Positions 1 to 9,916 of a stretch of DNA of 64,000 bases are shown piece by piece. How positions within the stretch are numbered: the stretch's first letter is position 1; each line of letters starts with the position of its first letter. The DNA lies in assembly GCF_000027225.1 (NCBI RefSeq), contig NC_013892.1, positions 1,612,001-1,676,000 of the forward strand. Direction: 5' to 3'. The position numbers and the translations under genes were made by a program. The notes beneath the pieces are model-generated. The model was not told where the DNA came from and searched no databases. It saw only the letters and a program-made list of their open reading frames with translations. The DNA is from Xenorhabdus bovienii SS-2004. Lineage in GTDB: Bacteria; Pseudomonadota; Gammaproteobacteria; Enterobacterales; Enterobacteriaceae.

Positions 1-305
1 TTACTTTCTTGTTCGGCCTCGGTTTCGTTTCGATGGAAATCTATGAATTCCATAAACTGATTTCAGAAGGTTTTGGCCCTGATCGCAGTGCATTCCTGTC
101 ATCCTTCTTTGCTTTGGTTGCCACTCACGGTATCCACGTAACTTGTGGCTTGATCTGGATTATTATCATGATGGTTCAGGTTGCACGCCGTGGTCTGACG
201 GAAGTGAATCGTACTCGTCTGAGTTGTCTGAGCCTGTTCTGGCACTTCCTCGACGTAGTATGGATTTGTGTATTTACTGTCGTTTATCTGATGGGAGCTA
301 TGTAA
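1..305 (+). CDS. cyoC: Cytochrome bo3 ubiquinol oxidase subunit III, C-terminal part (5' end outside window)
   Basis: Subunit III of the proton-pumping cytochrome bo3 quinol oxidase of the inner membrane. The reading frame is open from the left edge (codons from position 3) and encodes about the last 100 residues. The visible part has the heme-copper oxidase subunit III signature: an acidic MEIYEF segment, the [13 protein letters not shown] helix, and the ending [21 protein letters not shown], which is almost the E. coli CyoC C-terminus. The stop codon overlaps the start of cyoD by one base (TAATG), so the two are translationally coupled in the cyoABCDE operon. The start lies upstream of the window. 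Confidence 0.97.
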   Translation, partial: TFLFGLGFVSMEIYEFHKLISEGFGPDRSAFLSSFFALVATHGIHVTCGLIWIIIMMVQVARRGLTEVNRTRLSCLSLFWHFLDVVWICVFTVVYLMGAM

Positions 306-637
306 TGAGTCATCCAAATACTTCTCATTCCGGTGCCGACCACGGCAGTTTCAAAACCTACATGATTGGTTTTATCCTGTCAGTCATACTGACCGTAATT
401 CCATTCTGGATGGTGATGGATGGCAGTGCTTCCCAGAGCACAATCCTGCTTACAGTTATCGGCATGGCCGTGATTCAGATCTTTGTACATTTCGTCTGTT
501 TTCTGCACATGAACACATCGTCTGAAGAACGTTGGAACCTCGTCGCTTTGATATTCACATTGCTTGTCATCGCTATCGTTGTTGTCGGCTCTCTGTGGAT
601 TATGTACAACCTGAACATCAATATGATGGTTGATTAA
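305..637 (+). CDS. cyoD: Cytochrome bo3 ubiquinol oxidase subunit IV
   Basis: Small membrane subunit of the bo3 quinol oxidase, thought to assist assembly of the CuB-heme centre in subunit I. The product is 110 residues, close to the 109 of E. coli CyoD. It opens with a short His/Ser-rich tail ([10 protein letters not shown]) followed by three hydrophobic helices, including the family segments [17 protein letters not shown] and [11 protein letters not shown]. The ATG at 305 was chosen because it overlaps the cyoC stop and matches the family N-terminus; the longer frame beginning near 143 lies inside cyoC and is not expected to be used. Confidence 0.96.
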   Translation: MSHPNTSHSGADHGSFKTYMIGFILSVILTVIPFWMVMDGSASQSTILLTVIGMAVIQIFVHFVCFLHMNTSSEERWNLVALIFTLLVIAIVVVGSLWIMYNLNINMMVD

Positions 638-650
638 AGAGTTGACTTGA

Positions 651-1535
651 ATGATTAAGCAATACCTGCAAGTGACCAAACCAGGAATTATTTTCGGAAA
701 TCTAATTTCTGTGGTTGGAGGTTTTCTACTCGCTTCCAAGGGCGTAATAGATTACCCATTGTTCTTTGCTACGATGCTCGGAGTATCGTTGGTAGTTGCA
801 TCTGGTTGTGTATTTAACAACTATATCGACCGCGATATCGACCGAATCATGGAGAGAACAAAAAACAGGGTCCTTGTTAAAGGGCTTATCGATCCGAAAA
901 TCAGCCTGATTTACGCCTCAGTGCTAGGTATTGCTGGCATAGTGCTGCTCTATATAGCAGCCAATGCTTTAGCAATGCAGTTAGCCCTCATCGGGTTTTT
1001 GATTTATGTTGGGGTTTATAGCCTCTACATGAAAAGAAAATCTGTTTACGGCACTCTGGTTGGTAGCTTGTCAGGTGCAGCACCTCCAGTTATTGGTTAT
1101 TGTGCAGTAACGGGGCAGTTTGACACAGGGGCACTCATACTGTTGTTAATCTTCAGTTTATGGCAAATGCCTCACTCTTATGCCATTGCTATTTTTCGGT
1201 TCAAAGATTATCAGGCCGCCAACATTCCAGTATTGCCAGTAATTAAGGGTATTTCTGTGGCGAAAAACCACATCACTCTATATATTCTGGCCTTTATGGT
1301 TGCCACCTTGATGCTGACAATCAGCGGCTACGCAGGTTACAAATACCTCATCGTAGCCGCCGCAGTGAGTATCTGGTGGTTAGGTATGGCATTATCGGGT
1401 TATAAAACTGCTAATGATCGTATCTGGGCCCGTAAGTTATTTATGTTTTCTATTGTCGCTATCATGTCTTTAAGCGTCATGATGTCTGTCGATTCAACAG
1501 CATCTCCAGAAACTCTTCTGACTTACGTTCGGTAA
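651..1535 (+). CDS. cyoE: Protoheme IX farnesyltransferase (heme O synthase)
   Basis: Integral membrane UbiA-family prenyltransferase that adds a farnesyl group to heme B to give heme O, the cofactor of the bo3 oxidase encoded just upstream. The 294-residue product has the first Asp-rich prenyl-diphosphate motif at about residues 56-64 (NNYIDRDID) and about nine hydrophobic helices. It lies 13 bp after cyoD, as last gene of the cyo operon, and is followed by a strong hairpin. Length and N-terminus agree with E. coli CyoE (296 residues). Confidence 0.96.
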   Translation: MIKQYLQVTKPGIIFGNLISVVGGFLLASKGVIDYPLFFATMLGVSLVVASGCVFNNYIDRDIDRIMERTKNRVLVKGLIDPKISLIYASVLGIAGIVLLYIAANALAMQLALIGFLIYVGVYSLYMKRKSVYGTLVGSLSGAAPPVIGYCAVTGQFDTGALILLLIFSLWQMPHSYAIAIFRFKDYQAANIPVLPVIKGISVAKNHITLYILAFMVATLMLTISGYAGYKYLIVAAAVSIWWLGMALSGYKTANDRIWARKLFMFSIVAIMSLSVMMSVDSTASPETLLTYVR

Positions 1536-1540
1536 TATCA

Positions 1541-1571
1541 AGAGGGCAGGGTTTTCCCCCTGCTCTTTTTT
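1541..1571 (+). terminator. Intrinsic terminator after the cyo operon
   Basis: A GC-rich inverted repeat (AGGGCAGGG with CCCTGCTCT across a short T-rich loop) ends in a run of T residues a few bases after the cyoE stop. This is the expected form and place for the operon terminator. Confidence 0.8.
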
Positions 1572-1722
1572 CCTTTCCCTTATCTCTTAATTCATTTACA
1601 ACTTGTTTATTTATAAACGTTATTTTTTATTCATATAATTTAATTACTAATGAGATAATTAGCATTTTACAGTGGCATATTCCTATTTAAGTGAAATGTC
1701 ATATCGAATTTTCTGAGGTATC

Positions 1723-3090
1723 ATGAACGATAATAAAATGACTCCGCTTGAACTTCGAGCAACATGGGGCTTAGGTTCTGTTTTTTCTCTGCGCATGTTA
1801 GGTATGTTCATGGTTTTACCTGTTTTAACGACCTATGGCTTAGAATTACGGGGTTCCAGCGAAGCGCTGATCGGGATTGCCATTGGCATCTACGGCTTGA
1901 CACAGGCAATATTTCAAATCCCATTCGGATTGCTTTCAGACAAAATCGGTAGAAAACCCCTAATCATCGGTGGGCTGCTTATCTTTGTTCTAGGCAGTAT
2001 TACTGCGGCTTTGAGCGACTCTATTTGGGGCATTATTATCGGCAGAGCCTTACAGGGTGCTGGGGCAATATCTGCTGCAATCATGGCATTACTTTCTGAT
2101 CTTACTCGCGAACAGAATCGTACAAAAGCGATGGCATTCATTGGCATTAGTTTTGGTATTACCTTCGCCTTTGCTATTGTTATTGGCCCTATCATCACAC
2201 ACCAAATAGGGTTAAATGGCCTGTTTGGCGCAATAGCGATCCTGGCCAGTTGTGGTATCTTGATCACCTTATTCGCTGTACCTCCTGCTCATAAACACAT
2301 ACTGAATCGCGAATCTGGAATTGCCCGTGGCAGTTTTCGACGTGTGCTCTCTGACTCTCAGCTACTAAAACTCAATTTTGGTATTCTCAGCCTGCATACT
2401 TTATTAATGTCGAGTTTTATTGCTCTCCCCCTCATCATGGAAAAAGCAGACTTTCCACCACAACAACACTGGAAAGTTTACTTAATTACTACCCTCATTT
2501 CTTTTATTGCTGTTTTACCCTTCATTATCTACGCAGAAAAAAAACGCCGTATGAAACAGGTTTTTTTACTTTGCATCGGCCTATTATTCATCGCCGAATT
2601 AATTTTATGGTCAGTGAGCTCACACCTTTGGGGAATTTTTGCAGGTATTCAGATATTCTTCCTTGCTTTTAATATCATGGAAGCTATTTTACCATCACTC
2701 ATCAGCAAAGAAGCGCCCGCTGGTTACAAAGGTACGGCGATGGGTATTTACTCTACCAGTCAATTCCTCGGTGTCGCATTGGGAGGTTTCCTCGGTGGAA
2801 TGCTCTATGAACTGCAAGGCGCATCATTGGTATTTATGGGGGGTATTGTGCTAACCGCACTCTGGTTTATTATCAGCCTGACACTACATCAACCACCTTA
2901 TGTCAGCAGCATCAGAATTGTCTTACCCGATCAATTGAATAATCCTGACATCTTAGAAAAGAAAATATTGTCACAGGCGGGTGTGAAAGATATTGTCATC
3001 GCATTAGAAGAACTCAGTGCATATGTCAAAGTTGATACAAAACAGACCAACCGAGAGCAATTAGAACAGCTTGTGCTGTCTCATAAATAA
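1723..3090 (+). CDS. yajR: MFS transporter YajR
   Basis: Inner-membrane major facilitator superfamily transporter of the YajR type; the substrate is unknown and drug:proton antiport has been proposed for the family. The 455-residue protein (E. coli 454) has twelve predicted helices, the motif-A loop between helices 2 and 3 (GLLSDKIGRKPLI), and the extra cytosolic C-terminal ferredoxin-like domain at about residues 390-455 that marks YajR. Its place next to cyoE is as in E. coli. It has its own AT-rich upstream region of about 190 bp, so a separate promoter is likely. Confidence 0.93.
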   Translation: MNDNKMTPLELRATWGLGSVFSLRMLGMFMVLPVLTTYGLELRGSSEALIGIAIGIYGLTQAIFQIPFGLLSDKIGRKPLIIGGLLIFVLGSITAALSDSIWGIIIGRALQGAGAISAAIMALLSDLTREQNRTKAMAFIGISFGITFAFAIVIGPIITHQIGLNGLFGAIAILASCGILITLFAVPPAHKHILNRESGIARGSFRRVLSDSQLLKLNFGILSLHTLLMSSFIALPLIMEKADFPPQQHWKVYLITTLISFIAVLPFIIYAEKKRRMKQVFLLCIGLLFIAELILWSVSSHLWGIFAGIQIFFLAFNIMEAILPSLISKEAPAGYKGTAMGIYSTSQFLGVALGGFLGGMLYELQGASLVFMGGIVLTALWFIISLTLHQPPYVSSIRIVLPDQLNNPDILEKKILSQAGVKDIVIALEELSAYVKVDTKQTNREQLEQLVLSHK

Positions 3091-3112
3091 TCGCCGCCGT
3101 TTGTAATAGAAC

Positions 3113-3178
3113 AGTACGGTGCATAGAAATAATACCCTAGCACCGTACTATGTCTGTATTGGGTAATTTACCCAATAC
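3113..3178. terminator. Two tandem inverted repeats between convergent yajR and the chitinase gene
   Basis: First repeat: AGTACGGTGC (3113-3122) pairs with GCACCGTACT (3140-3149), a perfect 10-bp stem. Second: GTATTGGGT pairs with ACCCAATAC (3156-3178). They sit between two convergent genes, so they probably end transcription from both sides, although neither has a strong T tract. Confidence 0.55.
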
Positions 3179-3198
3179 CATGCTTTAAACATAACACT

Positions 3199-4695
3199 TT
3201 ATTTGTTAGTTTTGCCTTTATAATAGAAAGGCTCCATGTCAATTTTCTTAATCAACAATGGGCACCCCAGACCTTCACGAGCTGCATTCACTAATGGCCC
3301 TCTGTCCTGATCTGCTGTCCAAGTAAATACTCCACCTAGATTTTTTTCCAATGCATATTTTGCTTTGGCTTTCACTGTACGCGGTGTATCCAGTGATATA
3401 AACAATTTACTGTTTTGGTTATAAAGATAGTCTGCATCCGCAACTTCATCTGTATAAAGGGTAAAACCATTTCTATCTTGACGAGACTCTAGATTCAAAT
3501 AATTATATATCGTGTCATACCATTCTGTTGAACCGGACTCAAATGTCCCAGTCGTCGTACCCATTTCAGGGCTATAGCTGCCCGATAATGGTGAATAACT
3601 GGTAATATTAGTATTTTTGCCATTACGAGAATATCCAGCATAACCAATATTGATAGCTTGAGATGGCACACCAACACTGAGTAGATACTCAACCGCTTTT
3701 TCCACACTATTTTCACTACCAGGATAACGGCGCAAATTAGTATGGTGCCTTAACTTATCAGCCCACGGAGTACCAAAGAAATCATAGGTCATGACATTAA
3801 TTCCATATAATCCAACCTTTAATAATTCAGGTATTTTGGATTTTTCCATAATATCTGGTACGGCAGAGCAAGCGATACTAATTTTAATATCAGAACGTCC
3901 TGCATTCTTAAATGCAGAAGATAAATCTCGGATTAGGCTAATATAATACTCACCGTCTTTCGGGTCGTGCGGGTTATCGTTTCCTTTCGCTCCAGGATAT
4001 TCCCAATCAATATCTACTTCAGTGAACATGGGGAAGCGTTTAAAGATATCGATCAAACTGGAAATAAATTTGGATTTCAATTGGCTGTTCCTGACCATAT
4101 TGTAAAAACCATTACTCATGGTCCAACCACCGACGCTGAATGACATTACTAGTTCATGGCCTTGCGCCCTTGCTGCATCCTGTATTTTTGCCAACCCACC
4201 TAGCACTCCCATAGATTTGTCCTGCTTGAAATCTCTGGGCATTTGAACGTCTTGCCACCTAGGGAAAGTACAGTTTACATAAGATTGACAATCGCCCCAT
4301 TCATCGGTAAATGTGACTTCACCATTATTGTAACGACCAAACTTCGGTGCTGCCCGAGAAATTAACGCTTTTTTCTCACCTTGATCACCTACTATCCCAC
4401 AGAAACCGATAATTAATTTATCATAGGCGAAAGGGTTATCAAGCAAGTGTTGTAAATCAATACCTCTTCCCCGCGCTGAAGGAGTTTGATTACCTTGCAG
4501 GCGGCTATCATATTGTGACCAATCAGTATAATAACCTATGACCTTAGGTTTATTTTTAACGTTATATTTATTATAAACGGGTAAAGCAACTCTTCCAGAT
4601 GTATAACTAAATTTTGTTGTTTCTGTTGCCGAAATAAAATGATCTAAACGGTAAGATTCTTCACTGCGAGGATCCAACTGAGTTAACTTTGACAT
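3199..4695 (-). CDS. Glycoside hydrolase family 18 chitinase
   Basis: Predicted chitinase that cleaves beta-1,4 N-acetylglucosamine chains. The 498-residue protein has a GH18 TIM barrel from about residue 50. The catalytic strand reads TEVDIDWEYPG with D228, D230 and catalytic acid E232, so DxDxE is complete, while the Asp usual four residues before D230's position is replaced by Thr (E. coli-type DGxDxDWE becomes TExDxDWE). MTYDFFG (the MxYD substrate-binding motif), a chitinase insertion region after it, and FTWTADQD near the C-terminus support the call. There is no N-terminal signal peptide or chitin-binding domain. The architecture is like the chitinases that accompany insecticidal Tc toxins, but no tc genes are in the window. 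Confidence 0.88.
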   Translation of the reverse strand: MSKLTQLDPRSEESYRLDHFISATETTKFSYTSGRVALPVYNKYNVKNKPKVIGYYTDWSQYDSRLQGNQTPSARGRGIDLQHLLDNPFAYDKLIIGFCGIVGDQGEKKALISRAAPKFGRYNNGEVTFTDEWGDCQSYVNCTFPRWQDVQMPRDFKQDKSMGVLGGLAKIQDAARAQGHELVMSFSVGGWTMSNGFYNMVRNSQLKSKFISSLIDIFKRFPMFTEVDIDWEYPGAKGNDNPHDPKDGEYYISLIRDLSSAFKNAGRSDIKISIACSAVPDIMEKSKIPELLKVGLYGINVMTYDFFGTPWADKLRHHTNLRRYPGSENSVEKAVEYLLSVGVPSQAINIGYAGYSRNGKNTNITSYSPLSGSYSPEMGTTTGTFESGSTEWYDTIYNYLNLESRQDRNGFTLYTDEVADADYLYNQNSKLFISLDTPRTVKAKAKYALEKNLGGVFTWTADQDRGPLVNAAREGLGCPLLIKKIDMEPFYYKGKTNK

Positions 4696-4891
4696 AAACT
4701 CTCCTTTATTTAAAATTAGAATTACATGTCTAACTATATAACTTCGATCATCATCCTAACTCACGCATTTTTAACTTTATACCTCATCATTTATTAGTAT
4801 TATATTATGAATCGCGTTCTACAAAAAAATAGAAATTCACTCGGAAATTATTTTAAATAAAAATAATCAAGTTTATTTGATGGGAAATTTA

Positions 4892-4937
4892 TTAAGGGAA
4901 GCATTAGTAATTACTGAAATTACTCTGCTTCCCTTAA
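4892..4937. terminator. Long hairpin downstream of yajQ
   Basis: TTAAGGGAAGCA pairs perfectly with TGCTTCCCTTAA, and the interior AGTAATT pairs with AATTACT, giving a long stem about 40 bp past the yajQ stop on the minus strand. It probably ends yajQ transcription. The T tract is weak. Confidence 0.5.
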
Positions 4938-4978
4938 ATATTTTGGTCAATCCAAAAAAAACCGTCGATTACCGTAAA

Positions 4979-5470
4979 TTAATCACGGAAATTAGTAAAC
5001 TGGAAAGGTTGCCCCAACTCTGCACCACGAACCAGTGTCATCACACTTTGCAGGTCATCGCGCGCTTTGCCTGTAACCCGGACTTGTTCACCCTGAATCT
5101 GTGCCTGCACTTTCAGTTTGCTGTCTTTGATCAGCTTCACAATCTTCTTCGCCAATGGTGTATCAATACCTTGCAGTAAGGTTGCCTCTACACTAAAGGT
5201 TTTACCGCTATGAACCATATTTTCAGCAACATTGAGCACCGAGCCATCAACTCCACGCTTGGCAAATTTTTCACGAAGAATATCAACCAATTGGTTGACT
5301 TGAAAGTCAGATTCACTCGCAATCTTAACTGATTCGTTCTTCTCGTTTAATTCAAAACTCGCATTGACGTTGCGAAAATCCCAGCGATTGGTTAATTCTC
5401 GCTGTGCGTTCTCTACTGCGTTACGCACTTCCTGCATATCAACTTCTGAAACAATATCAAATGATGGCAT
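4979..5470 (-). CDS. yajQ: YajQ family cyclic-di-GMP / nucleotide-binding protein
   Basis: Cytosolic YajQ-family protein of 163 residues, the usual length. Members bind nucleic acid or tRNA, and the Xanthomonas homologue binds cyclic di-GMP and acts with a transcription factor; the role in this organism is not shown by the sequence. It opens [19 protein letters not shown] and carries the two-domain fold with the family segment ELTNRWDFR and the ending [11 protein letters not shown]. It is divergent from panE, as in E. coli. A good Shine-Dalgarno lies just upstream (GGAGGTGACTGG on the minus strand). Confidence 0.95.
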   Translation of the reverse strand: MPSFDIVSEVDMQEVRNAVENAQRELTNRWDFRNVNASFELNEKNESVKIASESDFQVNQLVDILREKFAKRGVDGSVLNVAENMVHSGKTFSVEATLLQGIDTPLAKKIVKLIKDSKLKVQAQIQGEQVRVTGKARDDLQSVMTLVRGAELGQPFQFTNFRD

Positions 5471-5679
5471 TACCAGTCACCTCCTCCTTATCAATAAGTT
5501 GGCATGATAACCGCTTTCCATTATTGGCAAAAGATCTATACTCGGGAGGTTCTGCGATCTTTTGGCATTTACGCTACTTTCTGAGCTCGTTTGATTTGAG
5601 ATCGTTTGATTTAAGGCCGTTTGAAATCAGCATTGTTTCGAGGTTCTCCATAAAAGTGCCTCTCATCTCAAGGAAGTAT

Positions 5680-6594
5680 ATGAAAATCACCGTTCTTGGC
5701 TGTGGTGCTATAGGTAAACTGTGGCTTGTGGCCTTATCCCAGCAAAATCATGACATTCAAACATGGATAAGGGTTCCACAACCTTTTGTCTCGGTTCGTA
5801 TCGATAACTTCAATGGTAAGGTATTTGATCAACAATTTCCTGCCAATGACGAAAAACATCTCACCGAAAGCGAATTGTTGCTCGTCTGTTTAAAAGCATG
5901 GCAAGTTTCCGATGCCATCAATAACCTCGCCCCTAAACTTTCCCCTCATTGTCCGATCCTGTTACTACACAATGGAATGGGATCACAGGAAGAATTTTTA
6001 CCTTTGCCCAACCCCATTTTACTTGGTGTGACCACTCACGGCTCCTATCAGGAAAATGGCATTGTTTACCACAAATCGCAAGGTATTACCCATATTGGTT
6101 CCGCAACGGCTAACGCCGATAAATTCAGTTTTCTGGCGGATGTCTTACACTATGCACTACCCGATGTGGCATGGCACAATGAAATCCACACCATCAGTTG
6201 GCTCAAGCTTGCCGTCAACTGTATTATCAATCCACTCACAGTAATTTATGACTGCAAAAATGGCAATCTATTGCAGCATACTGCGCAAATCGATTTACTG
6301 TGCGACGAAATTCACCAAGTGATGGAACGCGATAATCTGCATACGACCAAACAGATGCTTGTTGATTATGTTATGAATGTGATTGAACAGACTTCCGAAA
6401 ATTATTCATCCATGCTACAGGATATACGAGCACAACGGCATACAGAAATAGATTACATTACAGGTTTTTTACTACGCCGAGCCCGTGCTTATGGGTTGCC
6501 CATTAAAGAAAATACTATTATTTATCAATATATTAAACGAAAGGAGGAGGAGTATGAACGCCTCCGCCCTCATCTGCCTGGCTCACGGCAGTGA
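5680..6594 (+). CDS. panE: 2-dehydropantoate 2-reductase
   Basis: NADPH-dependent reduction of 2-dehydropantoate to pantoate in pantothenate and coenzyme A synthesis, in the cytosol. The 304-residue protein begins [15 protein letters not shown] with the GxGxxG Rossmann motif, and has the ketopantoate reductase C-terminal helices with the catalytic lysine region ([13 protein letters not shown]) and the [15 protein letters not shown] substrate segment. ATG 5680 is chosen over the longer upstream frame because it matches the family start and follows AAGGAAG. The 3' end overlaps the start of yajL by 41 bases, as in related genomes. Confidence 0.94.
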   Translation: MKITVLGCGAIGKLWLVALSQQNHDIQTWIRVPQPFVSVRIDNFNGKVFDQQFPANDEKHLTESELLLVCLKAWQVSDAINNLAPKLSPHCPILLLHNGMGSQEEFLPLPNPILLGVTTHGSYQENGIVYHKSQGITHIGSATANADKFSFLADVLHYALPDVAWHNEIHTISWLKLAVNCIINPLTVIYDCKNGNLLQHTAQIDLLCDEIHQVMERDNLHTTKQMLVDYVMNVIEQTSENYSSMLQDIRAQRHTEIDYITGFLLRRARAYGLPIKENTIIYQYIKRKEEEYERLRPHLPGSRQ

Positions 6595-6794
6595 AGAAAC
6601 CGAAGCTGTTACCACTATTGATTTACTGGTTCGAGCAGAGATTGATGTTACCGAAAGCGGTACCGCAACAGATGGTACCCTCATACTAACGTATTCACGT
6701 AGCGTCAAAATCGTTGCCGATACACCGAAAGGGTCAATTTGCTGCACAGCTAGTATTGCCACTTGGTGTCAATAATTACCAGCATCAGCAATAA
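6554..6794 (+). pseudogene. yajL: yajL (DJ-1/ThiJ family) remnant with a large internal deletion
   Basis: YajL is a DJ-1-family protein of about 196 residues (protein deglycase/chaperone). Here the first ~60 residues are clear ([20 protein letters not shown], then the VKIVADTP segment). The frame then runs into a short unrelated tail and stops at 6775. The +1 frame just downstream, 6738-6794, reads [17 protein letters not shown] and a stop, which fits a YajL C-terminus (compare ASQLVMAAGIYNYYE in E. coli). Roughly 110 central codons, including the nucleophile-elbow Cys (AAICAAP), are therefore gone and head and tail are out of frame. Not functional. Confidence 0.85.
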
Positions 6795-6862
6795 AAACCG
6801 GATTTGCACAAACTACTTACAAAATATCATTTCTGTAAGTAGTTCTGCGTCCAGATTCCAGA

Positions 6863-8311
6863 TCAAGGCCGATAAATCTTCACGTTTTCGAAACCTTGCT
6901 CTCGTAGATAAAGAGCCTGTAAGCGGCTCATAACGCCTCTTTCACAGTAAAGCAGGTAATTTTTCTCTTTTGGCAGATCACCAAACTGAGTGCCCAACTT
7001 ATAGAAAGGCAATGACTGAATTTCGATTCCATCCATACTTAATGGGCGATCATCTTGCTCATCTGGCGCACGAATATCCAGTAGCACATCACTGGTGGAA
7101 AACTCAGTGACTGTTTCCACTTCAACAACCTGCTCACACGCCTGCATTGCAATCTGACGGATATCCATATTTTGAGCTTCGCTTACCACACGATCCAGAA
7201 TCTCAAAATCAAAATTGGCTTCTTCCGCTTCAATTTTAGCTTTCACCGCTTTCACAGTTGGACTTTTTGAAATCACGCCACAAAATTCAGGCATGGTACG
7301 AGCAAAATCTTCCGTACCAATCTCACGAGCCAACTTAATGATGTGCTCTTTATCATGAGAAATCAGAGGGCGGAGGATCAGCGTATCAGAAGCATTGTCA
7401 ATCAGCCTTAAGTTAGTTAAAGTCTGGCTGGATACCTGCCCCAAAGCCTCTCCGGTCACAATTGCCTGTACACCGTAGCGCTCTGCAATCCTGGAAGATG
7501 CCCTGACCATCATTCTTTTCAGTACAACTCCCATCTGGCCGTCATCCACTTTTTCGAGGATCTCCGCGACAACTGGTTCGAAATCAATAGCAACAAAACG
7601 GACTTTATGGGAACTGCCAAATCGATTCCACAAATAATGGGCAACCTGTTTCACACCAATTTCATGAGCTGAACCGCCAAGATTAAAGAAACAGTAGTGT
7701 ACGCGGCAGCCACGGCGCATCAGCATGTAACTGGAAACGCCGGAATCAAACCCACCCGAGATCAACGACAGTACATCTTCCTGTGTCCCGATAGGAAAAC
7801 CACCGATCCCTTCATGACGAGCTTTAACCAGAATCAGTTTATCCTGTTCAATCTCTAAATTTACCGTCACATCCGGATGCGTTAATTTCACTTTGGCGGA
7901 TTCAATGTGCTGATTCAGGCCACCACCGACATATCGTTCAACTTCATTGGAAGTGAAGCTATGCTTACCTCGACGCTTTACACGCACACAAAATGTTTTT
8001 CCATGCAGCAAATGGCCATAGGCTTCGTAAGCTTGTTCAAAAATATGATGCAAGTCACGAAAATCTCGCTCTTCTACTTGCAGGATATGATGAATACCTG
8101 GGATACGTGTTAGTGCATCACAAATTTCTCCACCAAGGTTATCATTTTTAGCTCGAACTTCGATATTATCCCAGTGGCGGACAACAGCAATCTCCTCTGA
8201 TAATGTTTTCAGCACATTGCGGATATTGCTGGCAAGGATTTTAATAAAACGTAACCGGACGGTCTGGCTCTTAATCGTAATTTCTGGGAATAATTTAATG
8301 ATAAACTTCAT
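6863..8311 (-). CDS. thiI: tRNA 4-thiouridine synthase / thiazole sulfurtransferase ThiI
   Basis: Makes 4-thiouridine at position 8 of tRNAs and passes sulfur to ThiS for thiamin synthesis. The 482-residue protein has an N-terminal ferredoxin-like domain and THUMP domain (to about residue 165), a PP-loop ATPase motif SGGFDSG at 185-191, the conserved Cys of [12 protein letters not shown] near 344, and a C-terminal rhodanese domain (about 404-482) with the persulfide Cys456 in CERGVMS. All catalytic residues known for E. coli ThiI are present. It is convergent with the decayed yajL and divergent from xseB. Confidence 0.97.
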   Translation of the reverse strand: MKFIIKLFPEITIKSQTVRLRFIKILASNIRNVLKTLSEEIAVVRHWDNIEVRAKNDNLGGEICDALTRIPGIHHILQVEERDFRDLHHIFEQAYEAYGHLLHGKTFCVRVKRRGKHSFTSNEVERYVGGGLNQHIESAKVKLTHPDVTVNLEIEQDKLILVKARHEGIGGFPIGTQEDVLSLISGGFDSGVSSYMLMRRGCRVHYCFFNLGGSAHEIGVKQVAHYLWNRFGSSHKVRFVAIDFEPVVAEILEKVDDGQMGVVLKRMMVRASSRIAERYGVQAIVTGEALGQVSSQTLTNLRLIDNASDTLILRPLISHDKEHIIKLAREIGTEDFARTMPEFCGVISKSPTVKAVKAKIEAEEANFDFEILDRVVSEAQNMDIRQIAMQACEQVVEVETVTEFSTSDVLLDIRAPDEQDDRPLSMDGIEIQSLPFYKLGTQFGDLPKEKNYLLYCERGVMSRLQALYLREQGFENVKIYRP

Positions 8312-8540
8312 AGTAAGATATAGTAGTCATTCAGTATTGAACTATCACAATCAATATCAATGATTGTTCTTAAGTGTTCAGTTAGATAGGGCGTAGAGTA
8401 TAACACCAATCTCACTATATCGACTGTAAAAAAACAGCGGTAACGAATGATTTATTTCTTCCAGTGTAGTAGGGTACTCTGCAATTCTGTAGCGAACTTG
8501 CTTGACTGTAATTCGTTAAATAATCATACCTTAAATCATT

Positions 8541-8798
8541 ATGCCTAAAGCAAATCAAACATCAGAAATCGAACAGACACCAGCGTTTGAGACTTCCCTG
8601 AAAGAGCTGGAGGAAATTATCACTCGTCTGGAATCAGGGAAACTCCCCTTAGAAAGTGCATTAAATGAGTTTGAACGCGGTATTCAACTTGCAAGGCAGG
8701 GACAAAAAACCCTCCAACAGGCGGAGCAAAGAGTGCAGATTTTATTGAATCATGATGCACAATCGCCACTTGATGAATTTTCGCCTGACGCTGAGTAA
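8541..8798 (+). CDS. xseB: Exodeoxyribonuclease VII small subunit
   Basis: Small subunit of exonuclease VII, which degrades single-stranded DNA to oligonucleotides; several XseB copies bind the large subunit XseA, encoded elsewhere. The 85-residue protein has the family pattern [23 protein letters not shown] followed by a second helix with [16 protein letters not shown]. It heads the xseB-ispA-dxs cluster found in most enterobacteria. The region between it and thiI (about 230 bp) should hold both divergent promoters. Confidence 0.95.
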   Translation: MPKANQTSEIEQTPAFETSLKELEEIITRLESGKLPLESALNEFERGIQLARQGQKTLQQAEQRVQILLNHDAQSPLDEFSPDAE

Positions 8799-8802
8799 AT
8801 TT

Positions 8803-9720
8803 ATGTCTGAACAATATAAGGCTCCTTTTGAAGAGCATTTAAGCGCTTGTCAGCAACATGTCAATGACAAGCTGATGGCAACATTTTCTTCATTACCTTT
8901 TTTGGACAGCCCATTAGCGACAGCTATGCTGCATGGCGCGGTACTAGGTGGCAAGCGGTTGCGCCCATTTTTGGTTTACAGCGTAGGCGAAATGTTTGGC
9001 CTTTCCAGAGAGAGTCTTGATGCTCCTGCTCTCGCCTTAGAATGCATTCATGCCTATTCACTGATCCATGATGATTTGCCGGCAATGGACAACGACGATT
9101 TACGCCGTGGTCAACCTACCTGCCATATCAAATTTGGTGAGAGTCTGGCAATTCTGGCTGGAGATGCATTACAGTCATTGGCATTTGAGATACTGGCAAA
9201 GCAAGATATGCCAAATATTGCCTTATCCGATCGCCTTGCAATGGTTGCTGAACTGGCAACAGCGAGTGGTCTTGCTGGCATGTGCGGAGGGCAGTCACTG
9301 GATTTGGAAGCTGAGGGAAAACAGATCGACCTTGCTACTCTGGAACAAATCCATCGGCATAAAACAGGCGCATTAATATGTACAGCCGTCAGGCTTGGGG
9401 CTTACAGTGCTGGGCAACGTGGCCGTGAAGTACTCCCTTTGCTGGATCAATATTCTCAAGCCATTGGCCTCGCATTTCAGGTACATGATGATATTCTGGA
9501 TGTCATTGGCAATACAGACGTTATCGGCAAACGGCAGGGGAACGATCAGCAACTTGGTAAAAGCACTTATCCTGCGCTATTGGGTTTGGAACAAGCCAAG
9601 AAAAAAGCGAGGGATCTCTATGAAGAAGCGCTCGCCGCACTCACTGAACTGGAAAAACAATCCTATAACACCGTGATCTTAAAAAAACTGGCTGGTTTTA
9701 TCATCGAAAGAAACAGTTAA
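8803..9720 (+). CDS. ispA: Farnesyl diphosphate synthase
   Basis: Condenses dimethylallyl/geranyl diphosphate with isopentenyl diphosphate to farnesyl diphosphate, precursor of quinones and undecaprenyl carrier. The 305-residue protein has both Asp-rich motifs, DDLPAMDNDD and DDILD, and the chain-length region just before the first. The ATG at 8803 (MSEQYKAPFEEHL) begins 4 bp after the xseB stop and fits the family N-terminus; an upstream in-frame ATG at 8752 lies inside xseB and would add 17 residues without precedent. Translational coupling with xseB is likely. Confidence 0.96.
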   Translation: MSEQYKAPFEEHLSACQQHVNDKLMATFSSLPFLDSPLATAMLHGAVLGGKRLRPFLVYSVGEMFGLSRESLDAPALALECIHAYSLIHDDLPAMDNDDLRRGQPTCHIKFGESLAILAGDALQSLAFEILAKQDMPNIALSDRLAMVAELATASGLAGMCGGQSLDLEAEGKQIDLATLEQIHRHKTGALICTAVRLGAYSAGQRGREVLPLLDQYSQAIGLAFQVHDDILDVIGNTDVIGKRQGNDQQLGKSTYPALLGLEQAKKKARDLYEEALAALTELEKQSYNTVILKKLAGFIIERNS

Positions 9721-9916
9721 AAAAGTGAGCCATAACAATCAGCAATCATATTAGTTACTAGTTACATTAATCACTGGTTATATTATTCGTCGATTATAAC
9801 AGCAATCCAATAATCAATAAAATGGCCTCATGAGGCGAACCCAGAAATTACACACTGATAACAACAGGGTTCTTAATATTCAACTTCTAACGGGATAGCA
9901 TTTTAACGGGCATAGC

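Noticed and set aside
4877..5179. Plus-strand open frame of 100 residues opposite the yajQ 3' end
   Set aside because: It runs antisense through yajQ, a well-conserved gene, and its product has no family pattern.
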